Below, in pieces: positions 26,647 through 33,677 of a stretch of DNA of 33,677 nt. A program made the position numbers and the translations under genes. This stretch comes from Saprospiraceae bacterium (lineage in GTDB: Bacteria; Bacteroidota; Bacteroidia; Chitinophagales; Saprospiraceae), in contig SKLY01000002.1 in the NCBI GenBank assembly GCA_007121335.1, positions 1-33,677 of the forward strand, read 5' to 3'. A model generated the notes under the pieces. That model made no database searches, had not been told where the DNA came from, and saw only the letters and a program-made list of their open reading frames with translations. Each line of letters opens with the position of its first letter. The first letter of the stretch is position 1.

Positions 26647-27387
26647 ATGATTTATAACGTTAGGCTGGAAAAAGTATTATTCCTGGATGTGGAGACAGTG
26701 GCTGCTCAAGCCTCTTACGATGATCTCGATGAAGATTTTCAAGCCCTTTGGAATATCAAGGCAGAGTCCATTATTAAAAGGGGCAAGTTGGAAACAAAAC
26801 CGGAAGAACTCTACGACCAAATGGCTGGCATTTTTGCCGAGTTTGGTAAGATTGTCTGTATCTCAGTAGGCTATTTCTCAGAACTCAGGGATGGCCAACG
26901 GGAATTTCGGCTTAAATCCTTTTACGGCGATGATGAAGCCATACTTTTGGCCGAATTTGCTGAATTGATTTCCAATTACTTCAACAACCCCGACCGCCAT
27001 TTTTTCTGTGGCCACAATATCAAGGAGTTTGACATTCCCTACATCGGAAGACGCATGCTTGTCAACCAAATACCCCTCCCCAACATGGTCAATATACCGG
27101 GTAAAAAACCCTGGGAGGTCAAGTACCTTCTCGATACTATGGAGCTCTGGAAATTTGGAGACTACAAGGCTTATACTTCACTCAATCTGTTAGCGAAACT
27201 TTTTGGTGTGCCGACCCCTAAGGACGACATCGACGGAAGTATGGTTAACGGTCTTTACTGGCAGGGAGATCAACTGGAGCGAATAGCTGAGTACTGCGAA
27301 AAAGATGTGGTCGCAACCGCCAGCCTGTTTCTCGGTATGCGCGCTCAGGAACCCCTTAAACCCGATGAAGTGATAAAAGGGGGGTGA
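26647..27387 (+). CDS. PolB-like DEDDy 3'-5' exonuclease
   Basis: The 246-residue product (ATG at 26647; a TTG one codon earlier is discounted) shows the DEDD exonuclease signature: Asp14-x-Glu16 in FLDVETV, Asp129 in CGHNIKEFDIP, and Tyr216-x3-Asp220 in EYCEKDVVAT, which makes it the DEDDy type. It matches the stand-alone family related to the proofreading domain of family B DNA polymerases (Pfam DNA_pol_B_exo2); no polymerase domain is present. Role in DNA repair or RNA processing is not fixed by the sequence. It is a single gene with its own promoter. Confidence 0.88.
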   Translation: MIYNVRLEKVLFLDVETVAAQASYDDLDEDFQALWNIKAESIIKRGKLETKPEELYDQMAGIFAEFGKIVCISVGYFSELRDGQREFRLKSFYGDDEAILLAEFAELISNYFNNPDRHFFCGHNIKEFDIPYIGRRMLVNQIPLPNMVNIPGKKPWEVKYLLDTMELWKFGDYKAYTSLNLLAKLFGVPTPKDDIDGSMVNGLYWQGDQLERIAEYCEKDVVATASLFLGMRAQEPLKPDEVIKGG

Positions 27388-27505
27388 CACCCACTGTAGA
27401 TTTACATTGAATGTAGCTTTGACTTTCCCGGTGACCTGGACTGTTGATTTTAGTGCTTGTTACAATTAGTTTCTTATCCACCGGCAGAAAACTTTTTTAC
27501 CCGGC

Positions 27506-27535
27506 TTGATTTGTCCGGGCATTTGAGTAATTTCG
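27506..27535 (+). promoter_or_regulatory. Candidate rpe promoter
   Basis: TTG (27506-27508), a 19-nt spacer and TAATTTCG (27528-27535), one mismatch from TAnnTTTG, end 33 nt before the GTG start. A second exact box, TAGCTTTG at 27414-27421, lies further upstream without a clear -33 partner. Confidence 0.45.
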
Positions 27536-27568
27536 CAGAAATTTTGTGATCATAAAAAGTGCCATATC

Positions 27569-28255
27569 GTGCAAAAAGACCGTCATTTAATCGCTCCCTC
27601 CCTCCTCGCAGCGGATTTCTCAAAACTGGGAGAAGAAATAAAAATGTTTAACGAAAGTGAAGCAGACTGGCTTCATCTGGATGTGATGGACGGGCGTTTC
27701 GTACCCAATATTTCCTACGGAATGATGGTGGTTGAGTGCGCCTCCAAACTCACTCAAAAAACGCTGGATGTCCACCTGATGATTGTCGAACCGGAAAAGT
27801 ATATCGAGGAATTTGCCAAAGCAGGTGCATCGGTCATCACGGTTCACGCAGAAGCTTGCCCCCACCTGCACAGAACCATTCAGCAGATAAAAAGTACGGA
27901 TGCGAAAGCCGGAGTGGCATTGAACCCGAGTACTCCGGTTGACACCTTAGAGGACGTGCTGGAGGACCTGGACCTGGTGCTTGTCATGTCGGTCAATCCC
28001 GGTTTTGGAGGCCAAAAGTTCATCTATCGCACCATTCCGAAAATCCGCAAGCTTAAAACCATGCTTCAAGAGCGCAACCTTGACGCCATCATTGAAGTGG
28101 ACGGGGGAGTAGGGTTGCAAAATGCCTCCGCTGTTTTAGAAGCCGGAGCAAATGTACTGGTCGCAGGCAATGCAATTTTCAAAACCGATGATCCCAAAAA
28201 GACCATTAAACAATTTAAGGATATTGGACAGGAACCGCCGGTTGTGAGGGTGTAA
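27569..28255 (+). CDS. rpe: Ribulose-phosphate 3-epimerase
   Basis: The 228-residue TIM-barrel enzyme interconverts ribulose 5-phosphate and xylulose 5-phosphate in the pentose phosphate pathway. Seen: APSLLAADFSKLGEEI at the N-terminus, metal and catalytic residues His36, Asp38 and His69 (WLHLDVMDGRFVPN, DVHLM), the phosphate loop SVNPGFGGQKF, and catalytic Asp178 in IEVDGG. The length is standard. GTG at 27569 is the only start that gives the full N-terminus; no ATG lies in frame just upstream. Confidence 0.97.
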   Translation: MQKDRHLIAPSLLAADFSKLGEEIKMFNESEADWLHLDVMDGRFVPNISYGMMVVECASKLTQKTLDVHLMIVEPEKYIEEFAKAGASVITVHAEACPHLHRTIQQIKSTDAKAGVALNPSTPVDTLEDVLEDLDLVLVMSVNPGFGGQKFIYRTIPKIRKLKTMLQERNLDAIIEVDGGVGLQNASAVLEAGANVLVAGNAIFKTDDPKKTIKQFKDIGQEPPVVRV

Positions 28256-28330
28256 TCCTTCCCCGCACTATTTTATCCATCAAAATCCTAACAGACGAGG
28301 TGGTTAAAATATTGAGTGTTGTTTAACGGT

Positions 28331-28338
28331 TAATTTTG
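28331..28338 (+). promoter_or_regulatory. -7 box (TAATTTTG) upstream of the TonB-dependent receptor gene
   Basis: Exact TAnnTTTG match 107 nt before the ATG at 28446. A TTG 16 nt upstream (28312-28314) could be the -33 element. The roughly 100-nt leader is longer than for neighbouring genes and holds no recognised riboswitch. Confidence 0.45.
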
Positions 28339-28445
28339 TCAAATTTTTGGTCTTCTACACCTTTTTCTTAAGCCAGCTTATTTTGAACCAAATGTTTTTG
28401 TGCCGGAAGTAGTAACAGCGGTCTCTTTACAGAAAAAAATATTGA

Positions 28446-30992
28446 ATGCGAATAAATTACTGGAATCTTTGTGTTCTTCCACTCCTCTTACTGGTATTTT
28501 CTGCACTTGATCTTTCAGCAAAGAATAGTGCACTTATCAGTGGGACAGTGGTCAATGAAACAAATGACCAACCGGTAGAATTGGCAATCATTCGCGTGGC
28601 CGGGACCAATGTTTTTGCAGAATCAGATATGGATGGGGAATTTGAATTGCAGGTTCCCGCCAATGTGGATGTAAATCTGGTGGTTACGCGACTCGGGTAC
28701 TATACCCTGGAACAAAATATTGGCACCCTGGAGCCGGGTGAACAGAGAGGAATGAATATATACATCGTGCCCACGGACAGTGATCTGGAGGTGATAGTGC
28801 GCTCCGGGCGCATTGAAGAGGTGACTATGGTGCGAGAACAGGCCGAAAAACTGCGCTTTATCCCTTCTGTGTCAGGAAATTTCGAAAGCCTCCTCTCCGG
28901 AATTGCCCTCGGTACCTACGGCGGCACCGGTGGAGAGTTGAGCTCTCAGTACAATGTGCGGGGTGGGAATTACGACGAAAACCTGGTTTACGTAAACGAC
29001 TTTGAGATATACAGGCCACAGCTGATAAGCTCGAGTCAGCAGGAGGGCCTGAGCTTTCCCAACATACACCTGATAAGGGACGTGTCCTTTAGCTCGGGTG
29101 GATTCCAACCCCGGTACGGAGATAAAATGTCCTCTGTTCTCGACATCAGGTACAGGGTCCCCAATGAGTTTAAAATGGGTGTGGAAGCGAGTTTGCTGGG
29201 AGGTGGTATTCATGCCGAAGGCAGTGGCTTCATGGGAGACCACGGCCAAAATAGATTGAGATACCTCGCGGGCTTCCGTTATAAAACCACCAGATATCTG
29301 CTAGGAACACTGGATGTGACCGGTGAGTACGCCCCGGATTTCTACGACTTCCAGGCTTTTGTTACCTGGGACTTCAGTCCTGAACTTCAATTGGGGGTAA
29401 TCGGGAATTACAACCGCTCTATATACTCCTTCATCCCCGAAGAGCGCTCTACCGCATCCGGCCTGATCGATTTTGCACTACAACTCAGCTCTGTGTTTGA
29501 GGGAGGTCAGGAGGACGATTTCGAAAATTACATGGGAGGAGTTTCCCTAACCTGGCTACCGGAGCGTGTGGAAAATCCACTCTACCTGAAACTGCTCGCC
29601 TCAGGATTCCAAAGTGATGAAAACGAGAGTACCGATATTCTGGGATTCTACCGCCTGGCTCAGATTGAAACAGACATTGGCAGTGAAGATCTGGGAGAGG
29701 AAATTGCCATCCTGGGAACCGGTACTCAACATACCTACAAGCGTAACTTCCTCACCCTTCGGGTACTCAATCTACAGCACAAGGGAGGAATTGAATTCAA
29801 TAAACTTGGTGAAGAAAGCGGAGACCGCTCCCATTTTCTAGAGTGGGGCCTGGGATACAAAAGAGAGTATTTTGACGATTGGATCAATGAATGGGAGCGG
29901 CTTGACTCTGCCGGATACTCTCTGCCATACGATGGCGAGACCATCAATTTGTTCGAAGTCCTCAAAAGTGCTAACAGCCAGTATTCCAATCGCATGGAAG
30001 GCTTTTTACAAAATACTTACACTGTGTACAAGCCCGGTAGGAGGGAGTGGCAATTTGCCGGGGGACTTAGGTTCAATTACTGGGACTTAAACCGCGAGTT
30101 GATTCTCTCACCCAGATTTTCTGCTAGCCTGAGACCCCTGGATTGGGATACGGACATGTCTTTTAGACTCAGCACCGGATTGTACGCTCAGCCTCCGTTT
30201 TACCGCGAATTGAGAAGGCCGGACGGCAGCCTGAATATGGACCTGAAAGCTCAGCGTTCTTTCCACATCGTAGGCGGAATGACCTGGGATTTTGGCCAAA
30301 AAACCGGCAACAGAAGAAAATACAGATTGATAACCGAACTTTACTACAAAAGTCTCTGGAATTTGGTCTCTTACGAGTTGGACAATGTCAAAATTTCTTA
30401 TTCAGGCGAAAATGATGCGCGGGGATATGTAATGGGATTAGATGCCAGACTCAATGGGGAATTTGTGCCCGGTGCTGAAAGTTGGGTTAACCTTTCTATA
30501 CTCAGAGCAAGAGAGCGACTGGATGATGTGACACACCTGAGACGTGAATTGGGAGAGCCTGAAGCAAAAGAAGTCAAAGATGTACCAAGGCCATCAGACC
30601 AGTTGGTAAATGTGTCCATTTTTTTTCAGGACTACCTGCCCAATAACGAAAACTTCAAGATGCATCTCAATTTGGAGCTGGGTACCGGTTTGCCATTTGG
30701 TCTCAGAGGAAACAACCGGGTTTATAGAAACACCTACAGGTTTTCCCCTTATCACCGCGTGGATATAGGCTTTTCTTATTTGCTCTGGGATGAGAGTAGG
30801 CGAAAGACCAATCCCGGCAGCCTGTTCAGACACACCAGCAGGGTCTGGGCCAGTCTGGAAGTATTTAACCTAATGCAAGTCCAGAATGAGGCCAGTAAAA
30901 CCTGGATAAAAACAATTTTTCAAACCCAGTATGCCATCCCCAACTACCTGACTTCCAGGAGGATTAATCTTAGGGTACAAGTGGATATCTAG
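28446..30992 (+). CDS. TonB-dependent outer-membrane receptor with CarboxypepD_reg-like N-terminal domain
   Basis: The 848-residue protein has a signal peptide (1 to about 25), a carboxypeptidase-regulatory-like beta-sandwich (about 29-110, ISGTVVNETNDQPVELAIIRV and DMDGEFEL), a plug domain (about 115-235, with YNVRGGNYDENLVYVNDFEIYRP and SSGGFQPRYGDKMSSVLDIRY), and a long beta-barrel of alternating aromatic strands to the C-terminus. Family members import siderophores, cobalamin or glycans with TonB energy. No SusD-like lipoprotein follows, so a classical polysaccharide utilisation locus is unlikely; the substrate is unknown. No intrinsic terminator is clear after the stop; a GACTTT/AAAGTC inverted repeat at 30992-31010 lacks a T-run. 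Confidence 0.92.
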   Translation: MRINYWNLCVLPLLLLVFSALDLSAKNSALISGTVVNETNDQPVELAIIRVAGTNVFAESDMDGEFELQVPANVDVNLVVTRLGYYTLEQNIGTLEPGEQRGMNIYIVPTDSDLEVIVRSGRIEEVTMVREQAEKLRFIPSVSGNFESLLSGIALGTYGGTGGELSSQYNVRGGNYDENLVYVNDFEIYRPQLISSSQQEGLSFPNIHLIRDVSFSSGGFQPRYGDKMSSVLDIRYRVPNEFKMGVEASLLGGGIHAEGSGFMGDHGQNRLRYLAGFRYKTTRYLLGTLDVTGEYAPDFYDFQAFVTWDFSPELQLGVIGNYNRSIYSFIPEERSTASGLIDFALQLSSVFEGGQEDDFENYMGGVSLTWLPERVENPLYLKLLASGFQSDENESTDILGFYRLAQIETDIGSEDLGEEIAILGTGTQHTYKRNFLTLRVLNLQHKGGIEFNKLGEESGDRSHFLEWGLGYKREYFDDWINEWERLDSAGYSLPYDGETINLFEVLKSANSQYSNRMEGFLQNTYTVYKPGRREWQFAGGLRFNYWDLNRELILSPRFSASLRPLDWDTDMSFRLSTGLYAQPPFYRELRRPDGSLNMDLKAQRSFHIVGGMTWDFGQKTGNRRKYRLITELYYKSLWNLVSYELDNVKISYSGENDARGYVMGLDARLNGEFVPGAESWVNLSILRARERLDDVTHLRRELGEPEAKEVKDVPRPSDQLVNVSIFFQDYLPNNENFKMHLNLELGTGLPFGLRGNNRVYRNTYRFSPYHRVDIGFSYLLWDESRRKTNPGSLFRHTSRVWASLEVFNLMQVQNEASKTWIKTIFQTQYAIPNYLTSRRINLRVQVDI

Positions 30993-31134
30993 ACTTTTCT
31001 CCGGAAAGTCAGCCTGCTCGAGAGTTGGTAGAAGCAATCCCAAATCCGGGCATTGGAAGGTGACCTTTTTTCCTTGCTATCTTTTTTTCTTTAATGTGAA
31101 TCACTTTCATACTCACCAGTTTTTTAAAATAAAC

Positions 31135-31142
31135 TATATTTG
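31135..31142 (+). promoter_or_regulatory. -7 box (TATATTTG) of the GT2 glycosyltransferase gene
   Basis: Exact TAnnTTTG match ending 28 nt before the TTG start codon, so the mRNA leader is about 22-24 nt. The upstream region is T/A-rich with no clear TTG. Confidence 0.55.
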
Positions 31143-31170
31143 CCACTCAATTTATAAAACGCCTTAAACC

Positions 31171-31896
31171 TTGGGCCAGTCACTAATTATCATACCGACT
31201 TACAACGAAAGTGAGAACATCTCCAAAATTGTAGATGCCGCGCTTGAAAGTGGGGAAGACTTTCACGTGATGGTCGTTGATGACGGATCCCCGGATGGTA
31301 CAGGCGACCTGGTCCGAAAAAAAATCGACCAGTATCCCGGTCGGGTACATCTCATCGAGAGGGAAGGTAAACTGGGACTGGGTACCGCTTATATTGCAGG
31401 TTTTAAATGGGGGCTGGAAAATGGCTACGACTACATCTTTGAAATGGATGCCGATTTTTCCCACAATCCAAAAGACCTGCCACGGCTTCACGAGGTTGTA
31501 GCCAATAATCAAGCGGATGTGGCAGTGGGATCTCGTTACGTAAAGGGCGGAAAAGTGGTTAACTGGCCATTCCTCAGACTTTTTATTTCATACGGAGCAT
31601 CTCTTTATGTTAGAATCATCACCTGGATGCCCGTCAAAGATCCAACAGCCGGTTTTATTTGCTACCACAGAAAAGTCCTCGAAAATCTTGAATTGGACAA
31701 TATTAAGTTTATTGGTTATGCGTTTCAGATTGAAATGAAGTACAAATCCCGGAATAAGGGCTACACCATTAAGGAAATTCCGATCACCTTTACCGATAGA
31801 ATCGAGGGATCGTCCAAAATGAGTAAGGCAATTGTCCGGGAGGCCATCTTTGGCGTGCTAAAACTCAAGTGGTTGAAAATTACCGGAAGACTTTAG
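31171..31896 (+). CDS. GT2 glycosyltransferase, polyprenol-phosphate mannose synthase-like
   Basis: The 241-residue protein has the GT-A fold of dolichyl/polyprenyl-phosphate mannosyltransferases: IIIPTYNESENI (6-17), VVDDGSPDGT (35-44, nucleotide-sugar binding), GLGTAYIAGFKWG (69-81) and the metal-binding EMDADFSHNP (91-100), then GSRYVKGG and the closing EIPITFTDRIEGSSKMS. It ends soon after this, with no C-terminal membrane domain, as in soluble Dpm1-like enzymes. It probably makes a lipid-linked sugar for protein or envelope glycosylation, possibly T9SS cargo, which is inference. The start is TTG at 31171, because a TAA stop lies two codons upstream in frame. Confidence 0.9.
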   Translation: MGQSLIIIPTYNESENISKIVDAALESGEDFHVMVVDDGSPDGTGDLVRKKIDQYPGRVHLIEREGKLGLGTAYIAGFKWGLENGYDYIFEMDADFSHNPKDLPRLHEVVANNQADVAVGSRYVKGGKVVNWPFLRLFISYGASLYVRIITWMPVKDPTAGFICYHRKVLENLELDNIKFIGYAFQIEMKYKSRNKGYTIKEIPITFTDRIEGSSKMSKAIVREAIFGVLKLKWLKITGRL

Positions 31897-31947
31897 AAGT
31901 CTTTCTTATCAGAAAACTGCAGTAAACTACAGGGGCTTGTCCCCGTT

Positions 31948-31982
31948 TCCCATTTCTTCCCACCGCAGGGTGTGATTTCCCA
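31948..31982 (-). promoter_or_regulatory. Phased TGGGA boxes, minus orientation, cluster 1
   Basis: TCCCA on the plus strand (TGGGA on the minus) occurs at 31948, 31958 and 31978, a 10-nt phase with one position skipped. This is the spacing of MraZ operators (TGGGN boxes each followed by 5 nt), but opposite to the mraZ gene and about 410-440 nt away. Confidence 0.4.
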
Positions 31983-32040
31983 AAAACAGTACGTTTTATT
32001 AGATCTCTTTGTCACGGTAGGTGAAAAGCAGGATTGAGCG

Positions 32041-32076
32041 TCCCGGTTTGGTGTAATCATTTCCCCTTTTTTCCCA
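32041..32076 (-). promoter_or_regulatory. Phased TGGGA-like boxes, minus orientation, cluster 2
   Basis: TCCCG (32041), TCCCC (32062) and TCCCA (32072) on the plus strand keep a near 10-nt phase with one position skipped. The surrounding bases (TTTCCCCTTTTTTCCCACCG) resemble cluster 1 (TTTCCCATTTCTTCCCACCG) at most positions. Confidence 0.35.
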
Positions 32077-32245
32077 CCGAGAGGAGTTTTGCATATATGT
32101 ATTATATATATGTAATACACCTTGAAAAATAATTCGTTGCAATTCGCCACTTCCTGAAGGTGATTCAATGGATCAATCCGGAGCAAGCTGCTTTGATTGC
32201 AAATGGTGTGCCACAAATTGCTTTATAATCAAAAAAACTCTAATA

Positions 32246-32264
32246 TGTAATCAATTTGATTACA
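32246..32264. promoter_or_regulatory. Perfect 19-nt palindrome, candidate operator
   Basis: TGTAATCAATTTGATTACA has two 9-bp arms around a single T. It lies 127 nt before the mraZ ATG. It has the form of a dimeric helix-turn-helix operator, with an internal ATCAA/TTGAT pair; the regulator is unknown. Confidence 0.5.
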
Positions 32265-32320
32265 ATCGACCCCGTAAAAGATTTTTTTAGCATTTCTCCC
32301 CCTTTCTCCTCAAAAAAATT

Positions 32321-32350
32321 TGTGGTAATTTGTGGTAAAATGTGGGAAAT
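32321..32350 (+). promoter_or_regulatory. MraZ-type operator: three 10-nt direct repeats
   Basis: TGTGGTAATT, TGTGGTAAAA and TGTGGGAAAT follow one another without gaps, giving TGGTA, TGGTA, TGGGA cores at 32323, 32333 and 32343. A fourth core TGGGA (32385-32389, within AAAGTGGGAAATG) touches the mraZ start codon. MraZ is known to bind such 10-nt phased boxes upstream of its own gene. Confidence 0.75.
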
Positions 32351-32363
32351 TGACCTACATTTG
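32329..32363 (+). promoter_or_regulatory. mraZ (dcw cluster) promoter
   Basis: TTTG at 32329-32332, a 23-nt spacer and TACATTTG at 32356-32363 (exact TAnnTTTG). The MraZ boxes cover the -33 element and spacer, as expected for autorepression. The leader is about 20-22 nt. Confidence 0.6.
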
Positions 32364-32390
32364 AATCATATTTGAAAGACAAAGTGGGAA

Positions 32391-32858
32391 ATGCCATTTT
32401 TTGGTGAATATGAATGTAAGCTCGACTCAAAGGGTCGATTGAGGCTTCCATCTCAGCTTATACGGCAGATGGAGGGCAAGGGTTCCTATGACTTTGTCAT
32501 TCACAGGGGGTTTGAGAAATGTCTCATGCTCTACGAAAAAGTGACCTGGGATAAGATTGTGAAGAAGGTGGAGCAATTGAATGTGTACAACAGGAAAGAG
32601 CGCGAATTTCTCAGGTATTTTTTCAGAGGGGCCACTTTGGTTTCTCTTGACAGTGCGGATAGAATTCTTCTCAGTAAGAGACAGCTTGAGTTTGCGGACA
32701 TAGAAAAGGAGGTTATCCTCTCGCCGTTGAACGACAGAATCGAGCTTTGGTCTCCTGAGAATTACGATAAGCTGTTGGCGGAAGAGCCGGCAGATCTCTC
32801 GGCCCTGGCAGAGGAAGTGCTGGGCAGACCGAGTTTTGAAAAGGATGAAGATGAGTGA
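32391..32858 (+). CDS. mraZ: MraZ, transcriptional regulator of the division and cell-wall cluster
   Basis: The 155-residue protein contains two SpoVT-AbrB-like DNA-binding repeats, with signatures YECKLDSKGRLRLP (7-20) and VSLDSADRILLSK (84-96), the conserved Asp-x-x-x/Arg pattern of MraZ. Family members form ring oligomers that bind phased TGGGN boxes and control their own operon. The C-terminal tail is acidic (EKDEDE). It starts at ATG 32391, directly after the fourth box, and its stop codon overlaps the rsmH start in TGATG. Confidence 0.96.
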   Translation: MPFFGEYECKLDSKGRLRLPSQLIRQMEGKGSYDFVIHRGFEKCLMLYEKVTWDKIVKKVEQLNVYNRKEREFLRYFFRGATLVSLDSADRILLSKRQLEFADIEKEVILSPLNDRIELWSPENYDKLLAEEPADLSALAEEVLGRPSFEKDEDE

Positions 32859-33677
32859 TGGCGTACCACGAACCGGTTTTGTTAAAGGAGTCGATAGAGG
32901 GTCTGGAAATTGTTCCCGATGGAATTTACCTGGACCTTACCTTCGGTGGGGGCGGACACTCGGCAGCCATTTTGGAAAGGCTGGGTGATGATGGGTTGTT
33001 GATAGCTTTTGACCAGGATGCAGATTCTGCGAAAAATGCAACTGCCGACCCGAGATTCAGACTCGTAGGCGCAAATTTTCGGTTTTTCCCGGCCTGGCTC
33101 AGGTTTTTGGGATTGGAAAAAGTTGATGGGATTTTGGCAGACCTCGGCTTGTCATCTCACCAAATCGACCGACCCGAAAAGGGATTTTCCCACAAGTACG
33201 ACGGGCCGCTCGATATGCGGATGAACAAGGAATTGGATCTTACCGCAGCCGAAATTTTGAACGAATGGTCTGAAGGGGAGCTGGTTTCAATTTTCAGCAA
33301 ATACGGTGAAATACGAAACTCCAAAACCCTGGCCGCCGAGATCGCAAAAGGTCGAAAATCGCGACCACTGAAAATGAGCGCTGAACTGGTGCAATTGGTG
33401 GACCCGATTATCAGGGGACAGAGGAATAGATACCTCTCCCAACTTTTTCAGGCGCTGAGAATTGCGGTCAACCGCGAAATGGAAGCCCTGGAAGAGGCGC
33501 TGGGTTCAACCGCGGAGTATTTAAAAACCGGTGGGAGACTTTCGGTTATTAGCTATCACTCACTGGAAGACCGAATGGTCAAAAATTTCATCCGGGCCGG
33601 CAACGCAGCCGGCCGAATCCAAAAAGACGAATACGGAGTCCCGAAGACTCCATTTAAAAAGATTAACAATAAACCAA
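32858..33677 (+). CDS. rsmH: 16S rRNA (cytosine1402-N4)-methyltransferase RsmH (3' end outside window)
   Basis: The ATG at 32858 overlaps the mraZ stop (TGATG), giving translational coupling, and the frame stays open to the window edge, with 273 complete codons visible. RsmH motifs: MAYHEPVLLKESIEGL, SAM-binding loop DLTFGGGGHS (26-35), FDQD, the DGILADLGLSSHQID motif, DGPLDMRM, YGEIRNSKTLAAEIAKGR, and SQLFQALRIAVNREMEALEEAL with ISYHSLEDRMVKNF. The enzyme methylates C1402 in the 30S P site. It is the usual second gene of the dcw cluster; ftsL, ftsI and mur genes are expected to the right. Confidence 0.97.
   Translation, partial: MAYHEPVLLKESIEGLEIVPDGIYLDLTFGGGGHSAAILERLGDDGLLIAFDQDADSAKNATADPRFRLVGANFRFFPAWLRFLGLEKVDGILADLGLSSHQIDRPEKGFSHKYDGPLDMRMNKELDLTAAEILNEWSEGELVSIFSKYGEIRNSKTLAAEIAKGRKSRPLKMSAELVQLVDPIIRGQRNRYLSQLFQALRIAVNREMEALEEALGSTAEYLKTGGRLSVISYHSLEDRMVKNFIRAGNAAGRIQKDEYGVPKTPFKKINNKP

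Larger units (their letters stand above)
31897..32390. other. 494-nt intergenic control region before mraZ
   Basis: No gene is supported here. It holds two similar C/T-rich stretches with phased TCCCN boxes (31948-31982 and 32041-32076), an AT-rich tract with TATATATGTAT repeats (about 32091-32116), a perfect 19-nt palindrome (32246-32264), and the phased TGGKA boxes and promoter of mraZ (32321-32390). Confidence 0.7.

Noticed and set aside
27377-27394. GGGTG-A-CACCC inverted repeat over the exonuclease stop codon as terminator
   Set aside because: A one-base centre cannot form a hairpin loop and no T-run follows.
28446-30992. Polysaccharide utilisation locus around the TonB-dependent receptor
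   Set aside because: No SusD-like gene, glycoside hydrolase or sensor gene is adjacent.
30992-31010. GACTTT/AAAGTC inverted repeat after the TonB-dependent receptor as terminator
   Set aside because: The stem is short and is followed by AGCCTGCTCG, without a T-tract.
31893-32216. 107-codon minus-strand ORF between the GT2 and mraZ genes
   Set aside because: No domain, odd composition, and no promoter; its repeated GGKK motifs come from the phased TGGGA boxes, not from a protein signal.

Overview
The window looks like a chromosomal segment of a Bacteroidota genome, most likely of the Saprospiria/Lewinella type. Support comes from two proteins with type IX secretion (T9SS) C-terminal sorting domains, a giant HYR/cohesin/dockerin surface protein, a CarboxypepD-reg/TonB-dependent receptor, a Bacteroidota-only small ribosomal protein gene after rpmB-rpmG, repeated -7 boxes of the form TAnnTTTG, and almost no Shine-Dalgarno sequences. 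The family or genus is inference. No CRISPR array, insertion sequence or prophage gene was seen.

Layout. Positions 1-9749 (+) hold the 3' part of a huge secreted adhesin-like gene, open at the left edge and closed by a strong terminator. 9883-11376 (+) is a two-gene unit, an MDR oxidoreductase and a YfcE-type phosphoesterase, converging on a PLP trans-sulfuration enzyme (11389-12603, -). lepA (12749-14539, +) diverges from that enzyme and converges on ftsY (14657-15616, -). Upstream of ftsY on the minus strand lies a tRNA-Arg(ACG)-rpmB-rpmG-small ribosomal protein unit ending in its own terminator. 16655-20719 (-) is a four-gene row: TolB-like propeller, DUF1684 lipoprotein-like protein, metal/cobalamin-binding-type receptor without signal peptide, and a T9SS subtilase. 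lepB (signal peptidase I), a MoxR-type AAA+/VWA pair and a coiled-coil membrane protein follow on the minus strand up to 26538. From 26647 everything is on the plus strand: a PolB-like 3'-5' exonuclease, rpe, a TonB-dependent receptor, a polyprenol-phosphate mannosyltransferase-like GT2, then the start of the dcw cell-division cluster (mraZ, rsmH), cut by the right edge.

How the parts fit. Housekeeping modules for translation and targeting (lepA, ftsY, L28/L33, tRNA, lepB) are interleaved with cell-envelope functions: Sec export (FtsY, LepB), T9SS cargo (giant protein, subtilase), outer-membrane uptake and cell-wall cluster control (MraZ).

The most interesting points are: (1) the giant protein, with four cohesin-like domains plus a dockerin-like pair of calcium loops in one chain, five 243-bp tandem repeats whose protein sequence is kept while synonymous sites are scrambled, and two unrelated beta-modules inserted into HYR-like domains; (2) a dense control region before mraZ, with 10-nt phased MraZ-type boxes over the promoter, opposite-strand phased TGGGA arrays further upstream, and a perfect 19-nt palindrome; (3) a possibly leaderless lepA; and (4) a tRNA placed 13 nt in front of a ribosomal protein operon.
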